A stretch of 64,000 bases of DNA, taken from the NCBI RefSeq assembly GCF_011386835.1, contig NC_088792.1:43638882-43702881 (forward strand), given 5' to 3'. Under the pieces are notes generated by a model that made no database searches, had not been told where the DNA came from, and worked only from the letters and a program-made list of their open reading frames with translations. The translations under genes were made by a program, and so were the position numbers. Positions 24,301-48,330 of this stretch are shown here, in pieces (within the stretch, counting starts at the first letter, position 1; every line of letters starts with the position of its first letter). Source of the stretch: Chrysemys picta bellii (taxonomy: Eukaryota; Chordata; Testudines; Emydidae).

Positions 24301-27300
24301 GGTGTCAGGCCCAAACCTGAGTGGCGCTGTGACTCCATGTGCTAGGTAGCAATGCCACCCACCCAAATCAAGGGCTTAGGAGGCCCCCTTAAAATGGGAG
24401 CCCTGTGCAAGTGCACCAAGTACAAACTGTTTAATTTGGATCTGCATACTGGGACTTTCTGCGTAATAAAGAATAGTCAAAGTACTAGAATCCCAGTTAA
24501 ATTAAACTGTTTTTTTTTTTTTTAAAGAAAAGTTCCCAAAATCTAGGTGCTATCCAGACATATAGTGAGATGTAGGTCTTGCTCCAAAGAGTTTAGTGCT
24601 TTAAAATAATTTGTATATTTTCAGATTCCAGACAAATCTTCTCTTTCTGTTAGTGAGAATACTGGGCAATGGCTTTTAAACTGCAAACCTACCTGCCACA
24701 TCCAGAGCAGAGATTTTTCCTTACTTCACCCTTCAATCACAAGCCGGAAGCCACCTGTCTCACCATTATGTAGGTAACCTCTACAGTCAAGAGAGATGCA
24801 CTATGGTGCCACCATCCATTATCCAAATGGCCATGATGGAAACCTCCCTGTAACCTGTTCACCATTCTAATATGGGTCATATATCCTCCCTCCAATTATA
24901 GATCAAATTTGTGTTAATCTACAGTATACATTGTGGCTCCATCCCTTCACAGTATGCTTCATACACCTTCCTAATATAGCCCTGGTATAGGCTTCCAGGA
25001 TAGGTAGTGTTGGCTATACAACAACCCCTACTCTTCTCATTTATTTATATATGTGCAACAGGGCAGATGTAAGTCTCTTTCATGAGGCAGCTGATGGGAG
25101 GAGGGGTTTCTCCCCAGTTGGTCAGGAAAGGATGGGCAGATATAAGGTTAGTCATGGAAAGTTTATTCACAATTTCTTGTTTTATTTAACTTATTAAGTC
25201 TGGGTATATTTTAATTAGGTTGGGCCTGAGATTTTTTTTGTAACTGATACTGAATCATTAAGATGCTAATGTAGCTTCTGTTTTTAAACAGTAACTTTCA
25301 TGAGACCTCAGAGATGTGGCCCACAAATTCCACCAGTATGACTGGGTGTAGAGTCCAACAGAAATTGTACTTTGTCTTGAAAGGCAAGCACCAGGGAAAT
25401 ACAGCCTGTAACCCACATGAAAGCTACATTTGAGACCCTACAGTAGGTACAAGTTCTGACAATGGAGCATGTAACTAGTGTGATCCCACTTACTCCAAAT
25501 TGTGCACTTAAGCTATAGGACCGATACCAATGTAGATTATAACTTTCACCTGGTAGTCCTGGTGAAAATTTTGAGCTCATCTTGGCTGCAGTTCAGAATT
25601 GAGGCTTAATTATGTTTAAAAAAAAAAAAAACACCCAAACACCTGATAAAAACTTAGGAGGAAAATTCTTTATGAAATATTCAGCAACTCCACCCCGAGA
25701 GTTGAGAAAGCTTGCACTTTACTTTTCTAGTCTTTCGGCAAAACAAGTAATCATACCTGGAGTTTCTAAACACCACCTTCCTCCCCTCCTAACCTCCCCC
25801 CCTGACCTTTGCACAACAAAATATTCATACTTGCATACGGTATAGACTGTCACACCGCAGAAATAAACAAAAAAGCCATAAGTACATTTTCCCCTCTTTG
25901 CAAGTCACTTTTAACTCTTAATCGAGCCATAGTCAACTTAAAGCAATTTTCATTGTCAATTTAACTCCCTCGAGAACACTGAATTTACAGTGTTCAATTA
26001 ACATTCAGAAGATACTGAAAGGCAACACATATTTAGCTTTGACAGTGAGAAAAGATCACATGGGTATAATTATTTTAACACTAGAAATACAGGTTTCCTA
26101 TATATTCAGGAGCCTGATGAGGCTGTATTTGGAGACATAATTTTTGCCCAAGTTAGGTATAGCATACTCTGCTAACTTATTATTCTAAGGAAACCATGTA
26201 CTTTCCCTTCACCACAACTTATGCCACCAAAATAAAATCTGTTTACTTGGTGCACTTTCACATTAAATAAATCACTGAGTTAAAATATGTAAATCATTTC
26301 ACTCCCTGCTGATATAGAATTTAATGCAGTAACTCTACAAAAATCACATTCTATGTAGCACCGTTCAGGGCAACTGCACCTGCATTCCCCCCATGTGGTT
26401 GACCAAGGGCACCCACTCTAGGCACCCAGTTCCCCTGATGTTACCTCTCTTGGGCAAAGTCCCATATCTCTCTCCCTCCGGAGTGGGATTTTTTGAGGCT
26501 GCAGTTTTCTACATTGTGAGTTCCTCAGCAAGCCACACTGCCTAAACAAGCCAACATCTGCGCTTTGCTTTCTCTCCAAAGACTATGAACAGTTGTAATT
26601 GCCCTCAGTTATAATTACCACATAGCTCTTTATAAGCAAGTACATTCATTCTTAAGGTGAAAGCATTACATAGAAAACATTAAAAGAATCTACATGCATG
26701 CTAATAAATTTACCAGGGATTACATCCAGCTCCAACAAGAGCTCTGGTAGGAATCAGTCCTTCAAATCCCACAAAACATTGGCTTTTTTGTTTGTTTGTT
26801 TGGTTGGTTGGTTGGTTGGTTGGTTTTTTTGTGTTTACAAGTTCATAACAGCCTCAGTTCAGAAGTAGCACCTGCATGAATAGGTTAGTCTTTCCTTTAC
26901 AGAGCTTGGGCCTTTGATCTTGAGACTCCAAGAACAGGTAATCAGCAGACTGTGGTCCTCTCCTACACCCCTCTACACATTATTGCTGTTATATAGTTAA
27001 GAAAATAAGAATGGCCATAGTGGGACAGCCCAATGGTCCATCTATCCCTGTATCCGGCTACCATGGTTGGCCGGTGCCAGATGATTCAGAGGGAATGAAC
27101 AGGGCAATTATCAAGAGAGCCATTCCTTGTCCTGCGGTCCCAGCTTCTGGCCATTGCAAGTGAGGGACATCTAGAGCATGGATTGCATCCCTGGCCACCT
27201 TGGTTAATAGCCATTGATGGACCTACCCTCCATGAATTTATCTAATTCTTTTTTGAACCAAGTTATGGTTTTGGCCTTCACAACATTCCATGGCAATGAG

Positions 27301-30300
27301 TTGACTTTGCATTATGTACAGAAATACTTCCTTTTGTCTGTTTTAAACCTCCTGCCCATTAATTTAATCCAGTAACACCCTAGTTCTTGTGTTATGTGAA
27401 GGGGTAAATAACACTGCCTTATTTACTTTCTCCATACCATTCATGATTTTATAGACTTCTATCATATACCCTTCCACCCCTCTGTGTTGGCTCTCTTCTA
27501 AACTGAACAGTTCCAGTCTTTTTAGTTCCCCCTTGTATAGGTATTCAAGGTGTGGGTATATTACGGATTTATATATATCCTATATTTATATTTTCTGGTT
27601 TCAGAGTAGCAGCCGTGTTAGTCTGTATCCGCAAAAAGAACAGGAGTACTTGTGGCACCTTCGGATGCATCCGAAGAAGTGGGCTGTAGTCCACGAAAGC
27701 TTATGCTCTAATAAATCTATTAGTCTCTAAGGTGCCACAAGTACTCCTGTTCTTTTTATATTTTCTGCTTTACTAGCTATCTCTTTCCTAATGGTTACTA
27801 ACATTATTAGCTTTTTTTGACTGCCGCTGCACATTGAGTGAATGTTTTCAGAGAACTATCCAAGATGACTCTAAGATCTCTGTCTTGAGTGGTAACAGCT
27901 AAGTTAGACCCTCGTCACTTTGTATGTATAGTTGGGATTATGTTTTCCAAGGAGCATTACTTTGCATTTATCAACATTGAATTTCAGCTGCCATTTTGTT
28001 CCCCAGTCATCCAGTTTTGTGAGAGCCCTTTTTAACTCTTTGCAGTCAACTTTGTATTTAACTATCTTGAGTAGTTTTGTATCATCTGCAAATTTGGCCA
28101 GCTCACTGTTTTGCCTAAGTGTGACCAGTGTCAGAACAAGCATGTCTCAATTAACATTTTAAAGAGGACTAGAATAATGACGGTTGATGTCAATGGTACA
28201 TATGGTAGTTCAGCAGAAGCTATCAGTGAGTCTATTGTGTCCACTTTCTTATCCTTTTAGGAGAGTTAGGGTAGAATGTTCAACCAATGCAAAGCACTTG
28301 AGGATTAGATGTAAAAAAAAAAACCCCACCTTTTCACAGAGATTTGTGTCCAAGTGTCTAAATTTAGAAGTAAATTAAATGCACTGATCCAGCCTTATTC
28401 CTATTGGGTATGAAACCATAACTTCAAATCAGAAATTTGCACAGCTACACACCACAGGGTTAAAACCGCATCTCTGACCGCTCCTGCCTGTGTGACCTTG
28501 TCAAAAATGAAGATTTTTTTCAGCGTCTTGGCCAGCTTCTTCCAAATCCAATTGGCATTATCCTTCCCAATCATCTTCTTTCATTACCATTCACAGCTCT
28601 AGCTAGCAGAGTGCCTGGGCTTGGCCACTCAAATGCTTTTACTTCTAGTTAAAAAAGAGTAACCCTTGCACCGGCCCGGGGGGGCGGGAGGGGAGGAAGA
28701 AGTTTTACGCCCTAGGCGAAACTTCCACTTTGCGTCCCCCAACCCCGCCTTCCGGCAGCTCCCCACCCCCCCTTCACCCTGAGGCACCCCTCCCCGTGGC
28801 AGCTCCCCACCTCCCGGCCTGGGGATCTGTGTGGTAACGCTGACCCGAGGGTTCCCCTGGGCTGCCTGCCATCGGCTCAGACTCCCTCTCCGCGGCTCAG
28901 ACTTCCTCTCCGCGCAGCGGGCGCTGTTAAAAAAAATTTGGGGGCGCCGCTTTTTGGCGCCCCCAAATCTTGGTGCCCTAGGCAACCTCCTAGTTGGCCT
29001 AAATGGTAGCACCGGCCCTGTCCCCCCCCAAATAATAAAATGTACCATGTTACCCGCTGTAGATTAGTGCTCAGGTGCAACCCGAGCTCTGGGACCCTCC
29101 CACCTCACAGGGTGCTAGAGCGCAGGCTCCAGCCTGTGCCTGAACTTCTACACTACAATTGAACAGCCCCTTAGCATGAGCCCCGCGAGCCCGAGTCATC
29201 TGGCACAGGCCAGCCGTGGGTTTTTAATTGCAGTGTAGATATACCCTAAGTTTGTCTCACCCACTTTCCAGATTCCTCAAAAACAGTCTTCTAGGTACCA
29301 GCTAAGATGAACTCTGTCCTCTTGGAGTCCATCCATCCAGAAATCCATTTCCAGAAAAAAATCAAAAGTTCTTTCCACCTCAGAAAGCAGATTAACTCTC
29401 TAGGTGGAAAGGGGCCAGGCCTCTGTGGACAAACACTGCAATGATGTTACTGCCCGAATGTGCTAGCATCAGCTGATGCGTCGTTAAGTTGATGAGCGCT
29501 CAGTTTTGTGATCGCATGATGGGTCCTTTGAAAGGAAAGAATGGGACAAGAATCCAGCCTCTCGTTAATTCTTTTCTATTTCCCTAACCCTCATTTTTAG
29601 CCACAGTGATCTGTGTTTCTTTTAGTCCTTGTTCATGTGGGGACTGCAGTACAGAACACTCAAGTAGGTGACAGTAAAAGCACAAAACATCAGATGTTGC
29701 TCCTTAGTTGTTTACTTCTGGGGCCTGTTCCAGCCAGTACAGTCACTTGCCCAGGACGGTTTCAGGGTTAAGACACAGATACGTGCTAGGGTGGGTTCTA
29801 AAATATGAGGGTGGGGCTGACTTCTCCCATTGCAAGGGAAGTTCTCACCTGAATAAGAAGAGTCGACACCCAGTATGGAGAGGATGGTTGCATCCTGCTT
29901 GGGTAGGATGATAAGGCAACTCCCCAATCCCTGCTGATGAGACCAAGCCACAGAAGTCAAATTGACAGCTAAAGGAACACTGTGTGACTTTATTGAATAC
30001 ATAGCATATTATAGCACAAACTTGTAGGGAATACATTTTAATTTACAAATACTAAACATATGTATAACATATACCCTACAGTGTTTTACAATGTCATTCT
30101 TGCAAATATAGCAAACTTTGGATGAAACTTTCAAAAAAATGCAAGTAGTAATTTTGCATCGTTATATAGAGTTAAGTATTTGGTTTACAAATCATTGAAA
30201 CTAACAGACTGTGAATTACATTAGCTGGACTTCAGGGCTAACTCAGTGCAAAAGAACCAGAAGCTCTGAGGTCACAGAAAGATATGTAGGTGGTTTTGGA

Positions 30301-32012
30301 AAAGGGTAGAGAACTCTGCACTAAGGACTTGACTGGGACCAGTAACATAGGGACAGAGAGCAGCTAGCTCAGTGTGATTAAGATGAAAAGAGACTTTCAA
30401 ACCCAAATCGCCCCCTTTGTGTTTATGTAATGGGTAGCTACAATGTGTCCTTGCACTTCTGGCATATAGGGGTGATGCGTCAGTTAGACTGACTGTTGCT
30501 TTAGCCCCCAATATACAGTATTGTCACCACTGCCATGCATGCACACACAGTTGCACTGGCAGCAGAGAATTGAAAACAAAGTGGGAGTGTACTCAGCATC
30601 TTTTCAAAGCGCTTTACAGCTCCAGGGACTACTTCTTGGATGCAGTTTCCATAAGTTGGGGGTATAATAGGCCAGAGGAGGCTAAGCCTCCCCTGGTGCA
30701 GACGCTGCTGCCCTGCCACCGGACACCTGGGCTATGGTGGCCCCGCCTGCGCTCCGCCTCTTTCCATCCCTGCTCTGCCCCTTCCCCGAGGCCCCCACCG
30801 CCCGCCGCTGCCTGGCTGAGTCCCTCCTCTCCTGCCCTCCACCGCCCACGAAGCCCCTGCTGCTCACCACTTCCTTGTGAGCAGTGGGGTCCTCGCGGTG
30901 GAGAGGGGGCATGGAGAAGAGGAGGGATGTGAGGAGTAGTGGGGGGAGGGGCTCGTAGGGGAAGAGGGTGGAAGAGAGGAGAAGGCAGCAATCAGTGGCA
31001 GGGGGAGCCGAGTGGGGAGGGGGGCCAAATGGAGGTGGGGCCTGGAGCAGAGCAGGGGTGGAGTGTTGGGTGGGGCTGCAGGCGGAAGTGGAAGCTAGCC
31101 TCCCCCAGGGGAAGCTTCAACCACCACCATGGTAGTTCCTCTGCATCCCTGCCCTCAACTCAGACTCTGGATATGAATGACCTATAGTTCATAGAATTTA
31201 TAAGCAGCTTGCATGATCATACCTGTGACATTCCATTTCACCATTTAGGCCGTATATGGCTCCAATTATTTAGCCAAAAATATGTATTTGGGAGGAGAGT
31301 GTTGGTTTCTTTTAACTGTGTTGATTTATCAGCCCAGCTGGCCAAATTTCTGGCCAAGTATAATTTGATTAGGGAATTATTGAGAGGCATTTACCTTTAT
31401 GTATCACTGATGACAGGGAAGCAATTAGTAAATTTATGAGGATGCTACAAAGCCTAAAGCACACAACATAGGGATTAAAATGTCTAATACGCCATTGTTT
31501 GATTTCCCCCCCCCTTCCACACTGATTTCGACAGTGCTGCAGAAGATGTAAAAAAATTAAAAACGAGGCCAAGCGATGATGAGCTGAAGGAACTATATGG
31601 ACTCTACAAACAATCTACTGTTGGAGACATTGATACTGGTACTTTATATGTGTGTGTGTGCATAACCCCACCACCACCACTACACACACATTTAATTCTG
31701 TAAATTTACTAAAACTAAACACTCTTTAGGTAAAATGGTATAATAACAACCAACAAATGTTTGGAATTTTTTGTTTTTTTTTCGTCAGAGTGTCCAGGAA
31801 TGCTAGATCTGAAAGCCAAAGCCAAATGGGAAGCATGGAACCTTAAAAAAGGTGTTTTTACCATTAAGTTTACACTAAGTAATCAATGTTATAGAATACC
31901 AGATAAGGAAAGGTAATGACTACTATTTTCCTTTGCAGGTTTATCAAAGGAGGACGCCATGACTGCCTATATTTCTAAAGCAAGAGAGATGATAGAAAAA
32001 TATGGGATCTAA
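18320..32012 (+). CDS. ACBD7: ACBD7, acyl-CoA-binding domain-containing protein 7 (4 coding exons)
   Basis: Small cytosolic acyl-CoA-binding protein that carries long-chain acyl-CoA esters. Exons: 18320-18331 (MTLQ, donor gtaagag), 31521-31638, 31789-31851 and 31939-32012 (TAA at 32010-32012); the joined length is 267 nt, or 88 residues, the family's size. ACBP landmarks are present: AAEDVKKLK (10-18), the acyl-CoA pocket ELYGLYKQ (28-35), [21 protein letters not shown] (45-65) and the C-terminal IEKYGI that favours ACBD7 over DBI. Exon phases agree (0, 1, 1), and introns 2 and 3 are GT-AG. Oddity: the base pair before exon 2 is AC, not AG, with a good pyrimidine tract in front; no in-frame AG lies nearby. 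The gene is convergent with OLAH. Confidence 0.92.
18332..21224. other. ACBD7 intron 1, 5' part: no recognised element
   Basis: This is AT-rich sequence with a poly-T run at about 19066-19079 and scattered gcatgcatt motifs (18640-18930), one recurring every 60-110 bp (ggctgcatgcattttg, gggtgcatgcattatt, gcgcatgcattttgc). No repeat family or coding exon was recognised. Confidence 0.35.
21225..21420 (+). repeat. MIR-like (CORE) SINE
   Basis: The order of motifs matches MIR-type SINEs: ttctcagctctgctgctgac, then tgggcatgtcaattcactcc, ctctgtgcctgctttcccca, tctgtggaatgggg and tttgtaaaacgctttgag. It is a single diverged copy in ACBD7 intron 1. Confidence 0.75.
21424..22880 (-). mobile_element. hAT transposase relic (ZMYM1-like), 5' part of element
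   Basis: Minus frames encode the N-terminal half of a hAT transposase: a lysine/arginine-rich start with [17 protein letters not shown] (22219-22404), then a 185-residue frame (21693-22250) with a TTF-type zinc-finger context ([20 protein letters not shown], then [20 protein letters not shown]). A shifted frame (21424-21696) follows with [15 protein letters not shown] and [15 protein letters not shown]. The catalytic half is absent. The element's terminus reads taaggccagccctg (complement cagggctggcctta) at 22867-22880. Frame changes and truncation make it inactive. Confidence 0.85.
22881..24119. other. ACBD7 intron 1, middle part: no gene recognised
   Basis: The stretch contains a poly-T run at 23013-23031 and otherwise unassigned AT-rich sequence. 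A few 60-80-codon frames have no domain features. Confidence 0.3.
24120..24440. repeat. Interspersed repeat with internal duplication
   Basis: Two ~75-bp near-copies occur at about 24195-24270 and 24285-24360, each with ccaaacctgag, a gactcca/aactcca segment, cgccagg/gctaggt and cacc(a/c)cccaaat-type ends. They are flanked by gggcct and ggaggccccc motifs typical of nonautonomous DNA transposons. The family is not named. Confidence 0.45.
24441..26994. other. ACBD7 intron 1: unassigned sequence
   Basis: No recognisable element or exon in this 2.5-kb AT-rich stretch. A ggtt/gttt tetranucleotide array lies at 26785-26826. Confidence 0.35.
26995..28165 (-). mobile_element. CR1 LINE 3' part with RT fragment, split by a fold-back repeat
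   Basis: The minus strand holds a CR1 RT segment (27904-28143) with [11 protein letters not shown], the FADD catalytic box, and [13 protein letters not shown]. It continues into the CR1 3' untranslated segment down to 26995, which starts agaatggccatagtgggaca. It is 5'-truncated and frame-damaged. A 160-bp repeat at 27598-27760 is inserted in it. Confidence 0.9.
27598..27760. repeat. Fold-back copy of an abundant turtle interspersed repeat
   Basis: Contains ggtttcagagtagcagccgt, then agaacaggagtacttgtggc. After the centre (cggatgcatccg) it shows the same outer sequence inverted as gccacaagtactcctgttct. The inner part, acgaaagcttatgctctaat, matches the copy at 12660-12775. Confidence 0.7.
28166..28655. 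other. ACBD7 intron 1: unassigned sequence
   Basis: No gene or repeat recognised between the CR1 and the MITE block. Confidence 0.3.
28656..29030. mobile_element. GC-rich nonautonomous DNA transposon fragment
   Basis: The right end ggtagcaccggccctg at about 29008-29023 and the left motif gcaccggcccgg at about 28669 bracket a GC-rich body. That body contains a palindrome, gggggcgccgctttttggcgcccccaa, around 28940-28968. It is the same family as the fragment at 457-599. The two ends read in the same orientation, so the copy is rearranged. Confidence 0.55.
29060..29260 (-). mobile_element. Truncated MITE
   Basis: The end gcagtgtagatataccctaa and the cagcccgag-like interior (ccccgcgagcccgagtcat) identify one half of a common MITE with 'ttagggtayrtctacactgc' termini. 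Confidence 0.6.
29261..30650. other. ACBD7 intron 1: unassigned sequence
   Basis: No domain-bearing frame was recognised. It may include old repeats that I cannot name. Confidence 0.3.
30651..31145. repeat. GC-rich transposon-like block in ACBD7 intron 1
   Basis: The left part contains aggctaagcctcccctgg and the right part agcctcccccaggggaagct, partly inverted copies of each other around a GC-rich, purine-biased interior. It resembles other nonautonomous hAT-type elements in the window. No target duplication was established. Confidence 0.45.
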
Positions 32013-32538
32013 AATACTCCACAATAATTCCCATAAATAATTCATTAACTTTTCATTAGCTAATGAGCTAACTCTTTTGAGGAAAAAAATGCAAAACTAA
32101 CATTTTCGTGTTTAGTTTGACACTAAGATTTACCAATGTGAGTTAATTACCTACAAGGGAGTATTTACACATGCACTGTACTTCTTCAGACACTAACTTA
32201 CTTACTTTAAATACATTTTTACCTACAAGATTTATTTAGGGTTTTAAACTGTCTCTTCTTTTTCCCTTTTTTTGAGGAGGCAGGAAGATCACATTCCTCT
32301 TCCTATCCAGCCAAAGTAAATTCTGAAGACAAAACTACTTACCTGTCTTTTTTTCCCAAAAGATGTAATGGGATACAGGGAGGGGGATTTAAAAAGAAAG
32401 AAAAAGAAGAGTAGTTTTTAAGATAGCTGAGTCAGGCTAATGAGGTCTCAAAGAGTGCCGATTTAAAGGAAACATTAGTTGCTTCCTGGATCCAATAATG
32501 GATAAATATACTTGTGCAAATATATCTCCCTTCTGTTA

Positions 32539-32835
32539 GGGTATGTCTACACTACCCGCCGGATCGGCGGGTAGCGATCGATCTATCGGGGATCGATTTA
32601 TCGCGTGTAGTGTAGACGCGATAAATCGATCCCCAATCGCTCTGCCGTCGACTCCGGAACTCTACCATGGCGAGAGGCAAAAGCAGAGTCAACGGAGCTG
32701 CACCGCGAGGACATGAAGTAAGTAATTTTAATTCGATCTAAGATATGTCGACTTCAGCTATGCTATTCTCGTAGCTGAAGTTGCGTATCTTAGATCGATT
32801 CTCCCCCCCCCACCCACCCCAGTGTAGACCAGCCC
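32539..32835. mobile_element. Harbinger-like MITE
   Basis: Termini gggtatgtctacact and agtgtagaccagccc are inverted repeats next to TTA/TAT sequence. The interior folds extensively: gatctatcggggatcgattt is matched by aaatcgatcccc, and cgatctaagatatgtcgact by gttgcgtatcttagatcgat. The same family as the copy at 14762-15052. Confidence 0.85.
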
Positions 32836-33080
32836 TATTACAGTCATAGAAATGCAGGTGTAGAAAAACTACATTTTAAATGGAAATAACTTTGGGTCCC
32901 TCCCACCCGCACAAAGCTTATTCTTGCTTAGATGCTTTATTGGGCCAGATTAAGCTATGGTAAAGGCAGAGGGAAGCCACTGAAGCCCGACATACTACCT
33001 TTGCAATGCTTTTAGCCTACCATCCTCCCACCAGCCCCAAACTCTAACCACCACAGGGAAGCAAATTAATGTACTGGCTG

Positions 33081-33086
33081 TTTATT
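33081..33086 (-). terminator. OLAH: Candidate OLAH polyadenylation signal
   Basis: TTTATT on the + strand is AATAAA on the minus strand, 226 bases beyond the OLAH stop codon. A second one lies at about 32935-32940. Assigned by motif and position only. Confidence 0.4.
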
Positions 33087-33311
33087 TTTAAGAATCAGAA
33101 TTTTCCAAAGTATCATCATAAATTATATCCTGGAGAAACCTTTGGCTGTAGGATGCACCTGTATTAATACATCAACTGTTAGCCCTGTTACTACAGAAAG
33201 TTGCTTACCTTGCCTCTGTGGTAGTTGTAAAGTTGTATAGAAAATGTTTTGTATTATTTACTGCTTAGGACTAATCTTTGACCCCTCTCCCAGCAAAATA
33301 AAGACATATAC

Positions 33312-46059
<12,748 letters not shown>

Positions 46060-46443
46060 TTAAGGTGTTAAGCTGTTGTATATGATTCCCCTAGAGGAAC
46101 GGACTGTCCAGAAGAGAGCTGGACAGTGCAGAACATACATTTTTGGGGAAAAATTTGGGAGTGGGAGTGTGTTGGGGTCACCCTGTAAATGGTAACCAAG
46201 GCTGCTGGAAGCCAGAGTGTTTCTGGTGTGTGCTGACAGGCTGCTGGGTTCAGAACTGCTGGGGCAGAGCTGTGGCTTTACATAAACCCATTTGGGTGTG
46301 ACCTGCATGCTGGTGGTTGTTTGTGAACAGTCCAGATTGGGAGCTACAGCAGCAAGGCATTGCAAGACACTCCAGATTGCAGGGCAGTGAGGATGCAGCC
46401 CCTCACTTGTCTGGCTTGCGCCCTGGAATATCACAGATGCCAA
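46060..46443 (-). mobile_element. LTR/ERV fragment, inverted relative to 48350-48690
   Basis: The 128-codon minus frame here and the + frame at 48476-48670 share NTLASSSLGYxLQGDxNTLP followed by N(F)SP/PQ and a CSAL/HCPAL-type stretch. The two are therefore inverted copies of the same noncoding repeat, not a gene. The sequence tgcagggtgactccaacaca at about 48580 matches the complement of about 46170-46190. Confidence 0.7.
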
Positions 46444-46855
46444 AAACCCATTCTTTACATCTCAAACAATAAAGATTCTGGCTTTGGAAAGTTCTGGCAA
46501 GTTTTCATCAGTTTTGGGCAGATACTGGAATCTTTTCAATGTCCGGTTCTGTGGCTTTAGATCTATGCGGATACATAATTTGCCTAATGGCTTTTTTATC
46601 ACCCTCATGATGCATATAGGTGCTATGATACCCCTGCTTTGCAGACTTTCAAGCTCCTAGTGTACTGGATTACCTAGTGCCACTGGAAAGTTCCTTTGTG
46701 GTAAGCCCACGGGTTCCATTGTGGATGGAATCTGAGACCTACTCAAATGTATGTAATAATGTCAGCTTCTACTGCCCACCCTTGTACCCATCTGACAGGC
46801 TTGTCTGGTTGTTGCATTTATGAGACTTGAGTGGCATAGTCAGATTCTGCACAAA
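46444..46855 (-). mobile_element. Ty3/gypsy RT fragment
   Basis: Minus frames give a peptide of the form LPELSKARIFIV.DVKNGF, the motif A region of gypsy RT, and further upstream a decayed segment. Stops interrupt it. It resembles the copy at 4810-5034. Confidence 0.55.
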
Positions 46856-47120
46856 CTTAGGCCTTGCCTACACTAGAAAGTGTTTGCTGGTATAGCTATA
46901 CACTACTCTGCTAGTGGAGATGCAGCCTCTATTGGCAAAACTTTTCTTTGCCAGTATAGCTTATACAAGCTCCCCAAATGACATAAGCTATACTGGCAAA
47001 AGGACTTTTTTGTCAGTATATCTGTGTCTACACTAGAGCTTTCACAAACATAGCTCCATCAGTTAGAGAAGTGATTTTTTTCACGCTCCTAACTGAAATA
47101 GCAATACCAGCAAAACTTTT
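46856..47120. mobile_element. MITE with long inverted sub-repeats
   Basis: It begins ttaggccttgcctacactag and contains tatagcttatacaagctccc followed by ataagctatactggcaaaag, so the interior folds on itself. tgtgtctacactagagcttt marks a second end-like motif at about 47022. It is a nonautonomous element with Harbinger-type ends. Confidence 0.6.
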
Positions 47121-47689
47121 AAAGTTTCCTCTGCTCTTTTCTCCCCTCTCATTTCCTGTTCTCTTTTGAAAAAAAGTGAACTTCTGTTCCTCCTAGCTGT
47201 GAAGATAAGCTTTCAAATGTGAATTAAGTGATGTTATCTTCCCAAGTGTAAAAGATCATGCCCGCCCTGGACCTTCTGGCCCAGTGTGACTCTGCTGAGG
47301 CCTGCCTCAGTTTCCCCTTCAATGGGGCGGCAATGGGTTCACTTAATACCTGACTCCACCAACAATTTCTCCTCCAAATGGAACAATCTGCTAGACCACC
47401 AAAACTGGCTAACCACTGGGTCAAAAAAGGGTAACAGTATGTAAACTAGTGATTCCACTGATTATGTCATTGTACAATTTTGTTCAGGGATCAGCACAGC
47501 AGGGCCCTGATCTTGATTGGGGCCTCTGGGCTCTATAGCTGTTTATTTTTTAAAGTACACATGGGGTTGCATCATTTTCCCAGATGCGGATGTGGTCCCA
47601 TGACCTGGGTCCAATCTCTGAATAAGTTAAAACAACATGATTGTGTGAAAACAAGAGTTTTAAATAAATGTATATAACCCAGATAAACC
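47121..47689. other. ERV-like debris
   Basis: The portion 47250-47440 (ctgaggcctgcctcagtttc, caccaacaatttctcctcca) resembles retroviral or repeat sequence. No frame can be supported. Confidence 0.3.
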
Positions 47690-48330
47690 AGAGTCATAGC
47701 AGGAGCGTTTGTTGCAGCTCCTACCAGATTCTCTGAATCTGCGAATCCTGCTGTCTCATCAGTATAACTGACTACCTGTACCTGAAGACTGATGCTGTCA
47801 TCAGTGTCCTTCAAAAAGCTCCTCATCAGGCCTGGCATTGACAATAATATCAGTTGAAGGGCTCTCAGGTGCCAAACAGGAGTTTATAGCCAAAATGTGC
47901 ACTGACTATAACTGTCAGGTGTTATGCCTCCAGGAGACACACATTGGGACTAACAACTGACCTGGGTTCTCAGAATGAATGTGGCCATCAAGAGACCACA
48001 CGAGCGATATGGCACTGCCATTTTTGGCAAACCTGATCTTCTCACCAACACAACATCTATGACCAATAATGATGACACTGCAGGGCTGCCCAGAGGGGGG
48101 GGCAAGGGGGCAATTTGCCCCAGGCCCAGAGCCCCGCAGAGGCCCTCACAAGAATATAGCATTCTATAGTATTGCAACTTTTTTTTATGGAAGGGGCCCC
48201 CGAAATTGCTTTGCCCCAGGCCCCCTGAATCCTCTGGGCAGCCCTGTGACACTGAAGTCCTAACTGTAGATATTGCTGGCATTTTCCCTACAACTACTGC
48301 TGTGCAAACAATTCAAGGTCACTAGCCCAC
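47690..48330 (+). mobile_element. Non-LTR LINE endonuclease-domain fragment, split by a MITE
   Basis: Broken + frames read CQVLCLQETHIG, a classic APE endonuclease motif (LQET with the metal-binding Glu), then NVAIKRPHERYGTAIFGKPD. After the MITE at 48081-48246 they continue with VLTVDIAGIF. This is the 5' end of a LINE ORF2, probably the family whose RT is at 7851-8725. Confidence 0.7.
48081..48246. mobile_element. 166-bp hAT MITE
   Basis: Perfect 16-bp inverted termini, cagggctgcccagagg and cctctgggcagccctg, with an exact 8-bp target duplication tgacactg at 48073-48080 and 48247-48254. The interior is noncoding. Confidence 0.96.

Larger units (their letters stand above)
32013..33302 (+). 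other. ACBD7: Probable ACBD7 3' UTR with polyadenylation signal
   Basis: After the ACBD7 stop, the first well-placed AATAAA is at 33297-33302 (cagcaaaataaagac), giving a ~1.3-kb 3' UTR. It ends ten bases short of the OLAH stop codon on the other strand, so the two transcripts would overlap tail to tail. Earlier weaker signals cannot be excluded. A MITE at 32539-32835 lies inside. Confidence 0.45.
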
